In this document: piece after piece, positions 19,986 through 28,192 of the stretch
Layout: each line of letters begins with the position of its first letter
Position numbering within the stretch: position 1 is the stretch's first letter
Assembly (NCBI GenBank): GCA_947475995.1
Contig: CANJNI010000014.1
Coordinates: 1 to 64,000 of the forward strand
Reading direction: 5' to 3'
DNA length: 64,000 nt
Source: Beijerinckiaceae bacterium
Lineage (GTDB): Bacteria > Pseudomonadota > Alphaproteobacteria > Rhizobiales > Beijerinckiaceae
Translations under genes and position numbers: made by a program
Notes under the pieces: model-generated
The model's input: only the letters and a program-made list of their open reading frames with translations
Databases searched by the model: none
What the model was told of the DNA's origin: nothing

Positions 19986-20648
19986 ATGCATATGCAAGCC
20001 CCCGGTCAGACCCACGACGCGCCGCTCGACGCCCTGCTTGGCCGTTACGCCGCCGGCGCACTGGACCCCGCGCTCCACGCTCTCGTGGCCGCGCATCTGG
20101 AAATGAAGCCCGACAATCGCTCCTTCGTGAGAGCGCTGGAAGGACTTGAGGCGGACCGACTTCTGGAGACGCCCGCAACGCCGATGAACGGTCGCGAGGC
20201 CGTTCTGGCGCGCATTTTTGCCGAAGCGCCTTCGCGCTCGCAACCTGCGCGCACGGCGCATGGATCGGAACTGCCATTCGCGATTCGCCGGTTCATCGGT
20301 CGCGACCTCAATGGCGTCGCCTGGAAATCGCTGCTGCCGGGGGTCCGCGAGTGCAAGTTCGGATCGACCGATGGCGCCGAAGCCAGCCTGTTGTGGATCG
20401 GAGCCGGAAAGGCCGTGCCGTCCCATACCCATGACGGCGCGGAAACCACGCTGGTGCTGCGCGGCGCGTTTTCAGATCTGCACGGTCATTACGAGCCGGG
20501 CGACATTGCCTTCGCGGATTCCGACGTCGATCACAAGCCAGTGGTGGACAAGGGCGGAGACTGCATCTGTTTTGCGGTCACCGAGGGTCATTTGCATCTG
20601 ACCGGGCCTGTGGGCCGTATCATCGACAGGTTCTTCGGCCCACGATAA
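19986..20648 (+). CDS. ChrR-like cupin anti-sigma factor homologue lacking the zinc cysteines
   Basis: Full-length ChrR architecture in 220 residues. An N-terminal anti-sigma-like helix bundle (residues ~8-80) is followed by a C-terminal cupin (~95-215) whose metal ligands are intact: His147, His149, Glu153 (HTHxxxE) and His183. In R. sphaeroides ChrR the N-terminal zinc site is His, His, Cys, Cys. Here the histidines align (His10, His37), but the HLxxCxxC cysteines are replaced by Lys41 and Asn44. No ECF sigma gene is adjacent, unlike the usual rpoE-chrR pair. Its operon and neighbours still resemble the singlet-oxygen regulon. It may be a sensor that has lost zinc-dependent sigma binding, or it may act on a distant sigma factor. 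A second ATG two codons in is possible. Confidence 0.85.
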   Translation: MHMQAPGQTHDAPLDALLGRYAAGALDPALHALVAAHLEMKPDNRSFVRALEGLEADRLLETPATPMNGREAVLARIFAEAPSRSQPARTAHGSELPFAIRRFIGRDLNGVAWKSLLPGVRECKFGSTDGAEASLLWIGAGKAVPSHTHDGAETTLVLRGAFSDLHGHYEPGDIAFADSDVDHKPVVDKGGDCICFAVTEGHLHLTGPVGRIIDRFFGPR

Positions 20649-20660
20649 CAGGAGTTTCCC

Positions 20661-21437
20661 ATGTACCGCGCCAATCCAACTGACGGAGCGGCGTGGGTTA
20701 CGGGAGCGAGTTCCGGAATCGGGCGAGGCGTCGCACTGGAACTGGCAAGGCGCGGCTACAAGGTTCTGGCGACGGCGCGGCGTCAGGCGGAACTCGAAAA
20801 GCTGGCGCTGGAAGCGAAGGGTCTCGCGGGACAGATCATTCCGGCGCCAGGCGACATCGCGGATCGGCAGGGGCAGGAGACCCTTGTGGACCGGATGGAG
20901 TTGGAGCATGGGCCGCTGGCCCTCGCATTCCTCAACGCGGGCACTTATGTGCCCGATCCGCTGGGTGAATTCGGCGGCGAAGGATTCCGGGAAACCTTCA
21001 ACCTCAATGTCTTTGGCACGGTGAATTCGCTGGCTCCGCTCGTGCGCAGAATGGGCGCGCGTCGCAAGGGCCAGATCGCCGTCATGTCGTCTGTCGCCGG
21101 ATATGGCGGAATGCCGCGCTCCATTTCGTATTCAGCCTCGAAGTCGGCGATCATCGCCATGTGCGAGGCGCTGAAGTTCGACCTCGACAAGGACGGCGTG
21201 ACGCTGCAGATCGTCTGCCCAGGCTTCGTCAAGACGCCCCTGACGAGCCTGAACACGTTCGAAATGCCGTTCCTGATGGAATTGGACGAAGCGACCCGGC
21301 GCATCTGCGACGGCTTCGAAAAGGCGGGCTTTGAAATCGCCTTCCCGCGCCGCATGGCGTGGAGTCTCAAATTCCTGAACATGCTGCCCTACAGCATGTA
21401 TTTCTCGATCTTGCGGAAGCGGACCGGCGACGCCTGA
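20661..21437 (+). CDS. Short-chain dehydrogenase/reductase of the photooxidative-stress block
   Basis: A 258-residue classical SDR with a Rossmann fold. The cofactor loop TGASSGIG is at 14-21, the LNAG motif near 94, a conserved Ser at about 142 (SSVAGYGG) and catalytic YSASK near 156. It follows the chrR-like gene by 12 bases with an AGGAG site, so it is co-transcribed. Comparable SDR genes sit beside rpoE/chrR, amine oxidase, DUF1365 and cfa in many proteobacteria. That suggests a role in modified fatty-acid metabolism, but the substrate is unknown. Confidence 0.88.
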   Translation: MYRANPTDGAAWVTGASSGIGRGVALELARRGYKVLATARRQAELEKLALEAKGLAGQIIPAPGDIADRQGQETLVDRMELEHGPLALAFLNAGTYVPDPLGEFGGEGFRETFNLNVFGTVNSLAPLVRRMGARRKGQIAVMSSVAGYGGMPRSISYSASKSAIIAMCEALKFDLDKDGVTLQIVCPGFVKTPLTSLNTFEMPFLMELDEATRRICDGFEKAGFEIAFPRRMAWSLKFLNMLPYSMYFSILRKRTGDA

Positions 21438-21512
21438 GCGCCGGCCGGCCTTTACTCTCTCGTCCTGCAGAGAATACGCCCACGACGCGCGCGAGCCTGT
21501 TCTGCACGACCT

Positions 21513-22763
21513 TCACGCAGACTTGGCGAAGACCATCTGCCGAACGTCGATGGTGCCTGCGCGGAAACCGGCTTCGCAGTAAGACAGATAATATTCCCAC
21601 ATGCGCCGGAAACGTTCGTCGAAGCCCAGGCTCGTGAGTTTCGGCCAGGCGTCGTAGAAACGGTCGCGCCATTGGCTCAGCGTCGCCGCATAGTCGAGGC
21701 CGAAGACGCGCTCTGTCGCCAGCGACATGCCGTGATTTTCGCCGAGCTGACGCATGATTGCGCCTGTGGGCAACATGCCGCCGGGGAAAATGTAGCGGCG
21801 AATGAAATCCAGCTCGCGACGATATTGGGCGAAAAGCGACTCGTGGATCGTGATGACCTGCAGGCCCGCCATGCCGTCGGGCGTGAGGCGGTCATGCAAT
21901 TGCTTGAAATAGGCGGGCCAGTATTCCTCGCCCACGGCCTCGAACATCTCGATGGACGCAATGCGATCGTACACGCCCTTTTCGTCCCGGTAATCCTGCA
22001 GCCTGATCTCGACCTTCTCGTTCAGGCCTGCTTCGAAGATACGCTTGCGGGCGAAGTCGAACTGTTCCTGCGAAATGGTCAGGCCGGTGACGCGCGCACC
22101 GTAGTGACTGGCCGCGAATTCCGCGAATCCGCCCCAACCGCAGCCGATTTCCAGAACGCTCTTGTCGCCGTCGAGGCGAAGCTTGTCGCCCAGTTCGCGA
22201 TATTTGCGGTTCTGGGCGCTGACCAGATCCCTGGCGTCGTCAGTGAAGAGGGCGGATGAATAGGTCATCGTGCGATCCAGCCAAGCTTCATAGAAGCGGT
22301 TGCCGAGATCGTAATGCGCATGAATGTTGCGTCGCGCGCCGGCCTTCGTGTTCCGGCGCAGCCAGTGACGCACCATCTGGAGGAAGCGCACGATCGGCTT
22401 GTCCTCCAGCATCTTCACCATGACGGATTGATTGGTGCAGAACAGTTCCAGGAAGCGTGGCAGATCGGGCGTCTCCCAGTCGCCCTGCAGATAGGCTTCG
22501 GCGATGCCGATGTCGCCGCCCTGCGCGAGGCGTTTCGCGAAGGCCATGTCCTTCACGATCATTTCGGCCGCAGGGCCTTCGTTGCCGGTCTCATACCGGA
22601 AGGTCCGGCCGTCCGGCATGTGAATGTCGAGGCGGCCTTTCTCCAGTTTCGAGGCGAGCGTCAGCGCCTGACGAACAGCGAACGGGTAGCCGGCGCAGGC
22701 GGACGCGATGCGTTCGCCGTCGATGGTCCGCGAGGTGGAGCCGGTGAGAATCGAGACTTTCAT
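21513..22763 (-). CDS. Cyclopropane-fatty-acyl-phospholipid synthase family SAM methyltransferase
   Basis: Transfers a methyl(ene) group from S-adenosylmethionine to the double bond of phospholipid acyl chains at the membrane surface. The 416-residue protein has an N-terminal lipid-binding region (~1-130), then HYDLGNRFYEAWLD, the SAM motif VLEIGCGWGG (~198-207), the IEMFEAVGEEYW active-site block and a YIFPGG segment. Homologues in the singlet-oxygen regulon (cfaA; UfaM-type methylases in R. sphaeroides) make either cyclopropane or methylated fatty acids, and which applies here is undecided. It is the last gene of the phr / amine oxidase / DUF1365 / cfa operon, starting 10 bases after DUF1365. 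The start was set to MKVSILTG; the longer frame overlaps the upstream gene without similarity. Confidence 0.9.
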   Translation of the reverse strand: MKVSILTGSTSRTIDGERIASACAGYPFAVRQALTLASKLEKGRLDIHMPDGRTFRYETGNEGPAAEMIVKDMAFAKRLAQGGDIGIAEAYLQGDWETPDLPRFLELFCTNQSVMVKMLEDKPIVRFLQMVRHWLRRNTKAGARRNIHAHYDLGNRFYEAWLDRTMTYSSALFTDDARDLVSAQNRKYRELGDKLRLDGDKSVLEIGCGWGGFAEFAASHYGARVTGLTISQEQFDFARKRIFEAGLNEKVEIRLQDYRDEKGVYDRIASIEMFEAVGEEYWPAYFKQLHDRLTPDGMAGLQVITIHESLFAQYRRELDFIRRYIFPGGMLPTGAIMRQLGENHGMSLATERVFGLDYAATLSQWRDRFYDAWPKLTSLGFDERFRRMWEYYLSYCEAGFRAGTIDVRQMVFAKSA

Positions 22764-22773
22764 GTGGTGCCTG

Positions 22774-23622
22774 TCAACGATGAGGACGAACCACAAGCGC
22801 AGACGAAGGTTCCGCTTCGCTGCGCTCGGCCGCGCCAAAACTCGCCCGTTCCGGGGGCTGGGGCCGAGGCTGGATTTTCGCGCCTTTCAGCCAGATTTTC
22901 AAGGCTTCCCAATGAATGCCGGCGACCACCTTGAATGTCAGCAGGGGGATCGCGGCGCAGACCTTCAGCAGGGATGCGGTCGTGAATGGCCGGCGCTCGC
23001 CCGCGAAGGCGGCAGCAAGGATCGGGCCTTCGTGATCGACTTCCAGAATGCGAAGCTTGAGCGTTTCGTCGGGCTTCGTCAGACGGAAGCGATAGCGCAA
23101 GGGCATTTCGAGAAACGGCGAGACATAAAAAAGCTTGTCGCGTTCCTGCCGCACCTCGTGAGCGGATCTTTCATGCGCCTGAACAGGAGCCACATAGGAA
23201 TGGATCTGCCCGAACGTGTTGCGGACCTCGTACACAAGCGCCGACAATTCGTCGCTTGCATCGAAGCAATAGTAAACGGACAGGGGATTGAACGTGAAAC
23301 CCATGATGCGCGGATAGCAGAGCAGCATCACGCGAGCGGGCCGTTCGGCGACGCCCGCCTCGGCCAGAAGCTTGTCCACATGAGCCCGAACCGAGGAGCC
23401 GTCGCGCGGACCGTGATCCCCGGACCTGAACGACAGAAGATTGAAACGCTCGACGGAAAACAGCGGCGTCATGGCCGATGCATCGTCGAGACGGTCTACG
23501 TCGATCAACAGGGAGAAGACAGTGTAACGGAACCGATGCGTAAACGGCTTCATGCGCGCATGCATCACATGCCCGACATAGAGGGCCGCAGCCGCGTGAG
23601 ATGGTTCGGGCTTCCGGTTCAT
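22774..23622 (-). CDS. DUF1365-family protein
   Basis: A 282-residue member of DUF1365, a family without established biochemistry that nearly always sits between an FAD amine oxidase and a cfa-type methyltransferase. Hallmarks are LYVGHVMHARMKPFTHRFRY at the N-terminus, MGFTFNPLSVYYC and the KLFYVSPFLEMPLRYRF block. The ATG overlaps the stop of the preceding FAD gene by four bases, so translation is coupled. A role in acyl-chain modification is inference from context. Confidence 0.92.
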   Translation of the reverse strand: MNRKPEPSHAAAALYVGHVMHARMKPFTHRFRYTVFSLLIDVDRLDDASAMTPLFSVERFNLLSFRSGDHGPRDGSSVRAHVDKLLAEAGVAERPARVMLLCYPRIMGFTFNPLSVYYCFDASDELSALVYEVRNTFGQIHSYVAPVQAHERSAHEVRQERDKLFYVSPFLEMPLRYRFRLTKPDETLKLRILEVDHEGPILAAAFAGERRPFTTASLLKVCAAIPLLTFKVVAGIHWEALKIWLKGAKIQPRPQPPERASFGAAERSEAEPSSALVVRPHR

Positions 23623-24920
23623 TCTGCTGCGATCTTGAGGGCGTCCTGCTGGCGCCAGGGCGCTTCAGCCCCGAGAGCTTGCGCGACCTTGAGGCCCGAC
23701 ACAAGTCCGTCCTCGTGGAAGCCGTGCCCCGTCCATGCGCCGCAATACCAGATGCGATCCTTGCCCTGAATATCGTCAAGCTCTGACTGCGCCTTCAGCG
23801 AAGCCCAGTCATATTGCGGATGCGCATAGTTGAAGCGCCCGAAGGTCAGTTCCGGGTCCGGCTCGAACGGCGGATTGAGCGTGACGAAGACCGGGCGTTC
23901 TGCATCGAGGTTCTGCAGGCAGTTCATCCAGTAGCTCACCGCCACCTTGCGGTCGTCGCTGTCGCCTTCACGCAGGAAATTCCATGCGGCCCATGCGCGC
24001 TTTCGCTTGGGCATCAGGCGCTCATCGCGATGCAGATAGACCGCATTGTCCGAATAGCGACAGGCGCCGAGGATCGCGCGCTCGGCGTCTGTCGGATCAT
24101 TGACCATCGCGAGCGCATCGGGGGCGTGCGCGGCGATGATCACATGATCGAAAAGATCGCGATGGCCGAGCGAGTCGACGACCTCGACGCCATTCGGGTT
24201 GCGCGACACCGAAACGACGGCCGCGCCAAGCCGCATGTGGGGTTTGTAATATTTCGTGATGCGTTCGACGTAAGACCTGCTTCCGCCCGTCACCGTGCGC
24301 CATTTCGGACGATTCCATTCGAGCAATTTGTGATTGTCGAAAAAGGACAGGAATCCCGAAGCCGGGAATTGCAGCATCTCGCGCGCGGACGTCGACCAGA
24401 TGGCTGCGCCCATCGGCAGGAGATAATCGTCGCGCAGGCGTCGCATGAAGCGGAATCGCGCCATGTAATCGCCGAGCGACATGTCGCCGAGGCGGCCGGA
24501 TTCGAGATCAGCCTTGGCGTGCTTCTGGAAGCGCAGGATCTGAACCAGCATGTTCAGGTAGGAGGGTGAAAAGGCGTTCTGCCATTGCGCGAAAAGTCCG
24601 CTCACCACATCGACGCCGTCTCGCCCGCACCATTCGAAACGTCCGCGATCCGCCGAGACAGCAAAACTCATGTTGCTGGGCTGCGTCTCGACGCCCAGAA
24701 ATTCGAGCAGCTTCGTGAAGTTCGGATAGTTGAGTTCGTTATAGACGATGAAGCCCGTATCTACGGCCATCTGCGCGCCCAGATAGTCGATGTTGACGGT
24801 GGCCGAATGGCCGCCGGGCCGCAAATCGCGTTCGTAGACGATGGCCTGATGACCGGCGAGAGTCAGGGAAAGCGCCGCTCCGTTGCCCGCAATGCCCGAA
24901 CCTACAATGGCGATTTTCAT
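23619..24920 (-). CDS. FAD-dependent amine-oxidase-family oxidoreductase
   Basis: A 433-residue flavoprotein with the N-terminal dinucleotide fold KIAIVGSGIAGNGAAL, the ERDLRPGGHSATV motif of the amine oxidase/phytoene desaturase superfamily and a C-terminal FAD-contact segment (WYCGAWTGHGFHEDGLVSG). In comparable clusters these enzymes are linked to desaturation or oxidation of acyl chains made by the Cfa-like methylase. It is the second gene of the operon, 37 bases after phr. The start is the ATG that opens the FAD fold; the frame continues 21 codons upstream into the intergenic region without similarity. Confidence 0.88.
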   Translation of the reverse strand: MKIAIVGSGIAGNGAALSLTLAGHQAIVYERDLRPGGHSATVNIDYLGAQMAVDTGFIVYNELNYPNFTKLLEFLGVETQPSNMSFAVSADRGRFEWCGRDGVDVVSGLFAQWQNAFSPSYLNMLVQILRFQKHAKADLESGRLGDMSLGDYMARFRFMRRLRDDYLLPMGAAIWSTSAREMLQFPASGFLSFFDNHKLLEWNRPKWRTVTGGSRSYVERITKYYKPHMRLGAAVVSVSRNPNGVEVVDSLGHRDLFDHVIIAAHAPDALAMVNDPTDAERAILGACRYSDNAVYLHRDERLMPKRKRAWAAWNFLREGDSDDRKVAVSYWMNCLQNLDAERPVFVTLNPPFEPDPELTFGRFNYAHPQYDWASLKAQSELDDIQGKDRIWYCGAWTGHGFHEDGLVSGLKVAQALGAEAPWRQQDALKIAAE

Positions 24921-24957
24921 GGAAGCCCTTTTGAGACAAGGATCGTTGGTGAGAAAG

Positions 24958-26415
24958 TCAGGCCGCAGTGGAAATCGCTTCAAATGCCGCCAGCGCGCGG
25001 CGGCGCGCCAGATCGTGATCGACTGCCGGGGCAGGGTATGTGTCGCCGAGTTTCACGCGCGCTGACTTCAGCACATCGGGCGGGGCAGTCCAGGGCTTGT
25101 GAATCCATTTGTCCGGCATTTCTTGCAGTTCTGGAATGTATTTACGCACGTAAGCGCCTTCCGGATCGAATTTCTCGCCCTGAAGGATCGGGTTGAAGAT
25201 GCGGAAGTAGGGAGCGGCGTCCGCCCCGGAGCCTGCGACCCATTGCCAGCTCGCAGGATTGCTGGCGGGATCGGCGTCGCACAGGGTGTCCCAGAACCAT
25301 TGCTCGCCGATGCGCCAGTCTATCATCAGATGCTTGATGAGAAAGCTCGCCGTAATCATCCGTACACGGTTGTGCATCGTGCCGGTCTGCCAGAGTTCGC
25401 GCATTCCGGCGTCCACGACCGGATATCCGGTCAGCCCGCGCCGCCACCGGCGCAGATGGTCGGGGTCTGGTTCTCCCCACGGGAAGGCGTCGAAACGTTG
25501 CTGGAAGTTGCGGGTGGCGAGGTCCGGTTGCTGGTGCAGCAGGTGATAGGAAAATTCGCGCCAGCCAAGCTCGGCGAGGAATTTGTCCGCGCCGCGCGGG
25601 TTTGCTTCGCCTGAATCCTGCGCGTGGCGAACGGCGGCGAAGATCTGGCGCGGCGAGATTTCTCCGAAGCGAAGATGCGGCGAGAGGCGGGAGGTGGCGT
25701 CGATGTCCGGGCGGTCCCGGTCGTCGGCATAACGGGCCAGCCCTGCGGCGAGGAGGTCCGCGAGGCGCCCTTGCGCTCCCGCTTCTCCCGGGGTCCAGGC
25801 GGAGCGCAGGCCGCCCGCCCAGTCCGGCGCGGACGGGAGAAGGCCGATTTGATCGACCGACAGGCGCTCGACGGCCTTTGGCCAGTCGGCGGCGTGCAGC
25901 CTTTTCGGCGCGGGCGTCGGAGCCTCGGGCCGGGACCCGGCCAGCACCGCTCTCCAGAATGGCGTGAAGACCCGGTATGGACCGCCAGTCTTGGTTTTCA
26001 CCGTCCAGGGCTCGACCAGCAATTGGCCGTTGGAGCTTGCTGCTTTCAGGCCTTCGCTGCGCAGACGGGATTTCAGGGCGGTGTCGACGGCGGTCTCGGC
26101 CGCCCCGTAACGGCGGGTCCAGAAGATCGCTTTAGCCCCGGAGGCTTTGGCGAGCGCGGGCACGACGTCAAGCGCGGAGCCCCGCAGGATGTCCAGCCGG
26201 CCGCCCATGCGGGCGAGCGACTCGCCGAGCCGCGCCAGCGAATGATGCAGCCACCAGCGCGATGCGCCCCCGAGCGGACGGATACCGGCAGAGGTCTCGT
26301 CAAGAATATAGATGCAGAGCAGCGGAAGTCCGCTTTCCGCCGCCGCCTTGAGAGCGGGCTGGTCGGAGACGCGCAAATCGTCGCGGAACCACACGATGGC
26401 CGGTTGATCTGTCAC
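24958..26415 (-). CDS. phr: Deoxyribodipyrimidine photolyase (cryptochrome/photolyase family)
   Basis: Repairs cyclobutane pyrimidine dimers using blue light, FADH- and an antenna chromophore. The 485-residue protein has the N-terminal alpha/beta antenna domain (IVWFRDDLRVSDQPAL). The C-terminal FAD domain contains TSRLSPHLRFGEISPR, FLAELGWREFSYHLL, the GYPVVDAGMRELWQTGTMHNRVRM block and the conserved Trp/Asp DTLCDADPASN region. It leads the operon phr, amine oxidase, DUF1365, cfa. In R. sphaeroides phrA is a core RpoE target, which agrees with the ECF-like promoter 37 bases upstream here. Confidence 0.94.
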   Translation of the reverse strand: MTDQPAIVWFRDDLRVSDQPALKAAAESGLPLLCIYILDETSAGIRPLGGASRWWLHHSLARLGESLARMGGRLDILRGSALDVVPALAKASGAKAIFWTRRYGAAETAVDTALKSRLRSEGLKAASSNGQLLVEPWTVKTKTGGPYRVFTPFWRAVLAGSRPEAPTPAPKRLHAADWPKAVERLSVDQIGLLPSAPDWAGGLRSAWTPGEAGAQGRLADLLAAGLARYADDRDRPDIDATSRLSPHLRFGEISPRQIFAAVRHAQDSGEANPRGADKFLAELGWREFSYHLLHQQPDLATRNFQQRFDAFPWGEPDPDHLRRWRRGLTGYPVVDAGMRELWQTGTMHNRVRMITASFLIKHLMIDWRIGEQWFWDTLCDADPASNPASWQWVAGSGADAAPYFRIFNPILQGEKFDPEGAYVRKYIPELQEMPDKWIHKPWTAPPDVLKSARVKLGDTYPAPAVDHDLARRRALAAFEAISTAA

Positions 26416-26451
26416 GTTCCAAAGCCCCTTCCTGACCGCCTGCGTGGGGGT

Positions 26452-26477
26452 TACGCAGCAAAAGCGCCGCCGGATGC
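26452..26477 (-). promoter_or_regulatory. ECF (RpoE/ECF11-like) promoter of the phr operon
   Basis: The minus strand reads GCATCC, 16 bases, then CGTAAC. Four of six -35 positions (ATCC) and CGTAA of the -10 region fit the RpoE pattern TGATCC-N16-CGTAAG. Spacing equals that of the element upstream of the chrR-like gene. The start would be near 26445, some 30 bases before phr. Confidence 0.5.
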
Positions 26478-26640
26478 GCCACAGGACTTAGGCTTGGGCG
26501 TCCGGACAAGGAAAGACGGGCTGGGAGTGTAGGCCCGTCTCTCAACAGATTTCGGTTTACCCGACCGGCTTCGGCATGCGAATGGCAGGAAGAAGCTCGG
26601 GACCACGCCCGGCATGGACGTTTTATTTCGGAGGATCAAG

Positions 26641-27738
26641 ATGTCGGGCAAGTCTCTGGCGGCGGTAATGGTGGACAAGCGCAAGACGGAGTTGCGCGAG
26701 TTTCCCCTGCCGGAGATCCCGACTGACGGCGGCCTCCTGCGCATGGCCGTCAACGGCATCTGCTCAAGCGACTGGAACATGTACCAGTCCATGGCGCGCG
26801 GACCTCGCATTCTCGGGCACGAGATGGTGGGTTATGTCGAGAAGATCGGCGCCGCCGCCAAGTACCGTTGGGGCGTCAAGGAAGGCGATCTGGTCGCCCT
26901 TGAGGAATACCTGCCGTGCGGCCACTGCGAATATTGCCGCAGCGGCGAAATCCGCTCCTGCATGGAGACGGACCAGACCCGGCCCAATTCGATCCGCTTT
27001 GGGTCGACGTCCGTCAACGTCGAGCCGAGCCTGTGGGGCGGTTACAGCCAGTACGCCTACATGCACCCGCGCACGATCGTCCATAAGGTTCCGGCTGGCG
27101 TTGCGCCGCGCGTGGCCTCCATGTGCCTGCCCATCGGCAACGGCTTCCAGTGGATGTATTTCGACGGTGGAGCCGCGCCCGGCAAGGTCGTGGTGATTCA
27201 GGGGCCGGGCCAGCAGGGGCTTGGCGGCGTCATCGCGGCGAAGATCGCCGGGGCCGATCTCATCATCGTCTCCGGCCTGTCGCGCGACGAAAAGCGTTTT
27301 GAACTCGCCATGGCGCTCGGCGCGACCCACACGGTGGCGGTCGACAAGGAAGATCTCGGCGTCGCCGTCGCCCGCATCACCAACGGCCATATGGCCGATA
27401 TCGTGCTCGACACGTCTGGCCTTGGTCCCGAAAACATCAATCCGTCGCTGCCGCTGCTGCGCAAGCGCGGCACGTTGCTGATGGTGTCGCGTCACGGGTC
27501 TGCCGAGAAGTTCGACGCCGAACGCATGATCGTCTACCAGCTCACCCTGAAGGGTCTGCGCGGCCACAGCTACAATGCGGTGGAAATGGCGCTGAACCTC
27601 ATGGCCAGCAAGCGCCTGCCGCTCGAACTCATGTCGACGCATCTCCTGACCCTGAAGGATGTCGACAACGCCTTGCACATGGTCGGCGGCCAGAGCGCAG
27701 AGCGTCCGATCCACATTTCCATTGATCCGTGGGCGTAA
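26641..27738 (+). CDS. Zinc-binding medium-chain alcohol dehydrogenase family protein
   Basis: A 365-residue MDR dehydrogenase oxidising an unknown alcohol or polyol with NAD(P). Catalytic zinc ligands are Cys41 and His60-Glu61; the structural zinc lobe is Cys93, Cys96, Cys99 and Cys107 (CGHCEYC). The Rossmann segment reads VVIQGPGQQGLGG. The start at 26641 follows GGAGG. It is the first gene of a co-directional run reaching 34526 (unknown protein, MFS, enolase-type enzyme, ABC components). It therefore probably handles an imported hydroxy compound. Confidence 0.9.
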   Translation: MSGKSLAAVMVDKRKTELREFPLPEIPTDGGLLRMAVNGICSSDWNMYQSMARGPRILGHEMVGYVEKIGAAAKYRWGVKEGDLVALEEYLPCGHCEYCRSGEIRSCMETDQTRPNSIRFGSTSVNVEPSLWGGYSQYAYMHPRTIVHKVPAGVAPRVASMCLPIGNGFQWMYFDGGAAPGKVVVIQGPGQQGLGGVIAAKIAGADLIIVSGLSRDEKRFELAMALGATHTVAVDKEDLGVAVARITNGHMADIVLDTSGLGPENINPSLPLLRKRGTLLMVSRHGSAEKFDAERMIVYQLTLKGLRGHSYNAVEMALNLMASKRLPLELMSTHLLTLKDVDNALHMVGGQSAERPIHISIDPWA

Positions 27739-27742
27739 TCCT

Positions 27743-28192
27743 TTGAGCAGGTTCACCGTCAAGCCGAACGAAGACGACGTGGTGGTGTCCTGCTCCTGCT
27801 GCGCCGGGATGCCCGGCGTGCGCGGCTTCGTTTACGAGAACGATGAAGCCCTGGCGGTTTATTTCGCCGAGCCGAGCGGCATGATCAATTTTCCCATGCT
27901 GCGGCTGGGGCTGGTTGTCGGCAACTGGGCGGGCGAGACGCTGCAGAGCGACCGCGAGTCGGTCGCCTTCTCGGTGCGGCCCGGACCGCAGCTGGAACCC
28001 ATTGACCCGTATCTCCCGACCTTTCCGGAAATCAATTTTCTGGGCGAAATCGTCCTGAAGGACGCCCTCGCGGCGCATCCCAAGGCGGAGACATTCCGGG
28101 CGATTGCGCAGGCCGTGATTGCCGATGATCCGCGGCTGGGTGAAATGCGCAACGGCGACAAGCCGCGCCACCGCACCTTCCAGGCGAGTTGA
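27743..28192 (+). CDS. Unknown protein with an N-terminal CSCC motif
   Basis: A 149-residue soluble protein that I do not recognise. It starts at a TTG four bases after the dehydrogenase stop, probably by translational coupling, since no strong ribosome binding site is seen. Near residue 15 it has the unusual cluster SCSCCAGMPG, which could bind metal or form a redox site. The middle is rich in Pro, Leu and acidic residues. It overlaps the next MFS start by one base. Tight packing suggests it serves the same pathway. Confidence 0.7.
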   Translation: MSRFTVKPNEDDVVVSCSCCAGMPGVRGFVYENDEALAVYFAEPSGMINFPMLRLGLVVGNWAGETLQSDRESVAFSVRPGPQLEPIDPYLPTFPEINFLGEIVLKDALAAHPKAETFRAIAQAVIADDPRLGEMRNGDKPRHRTFQAS

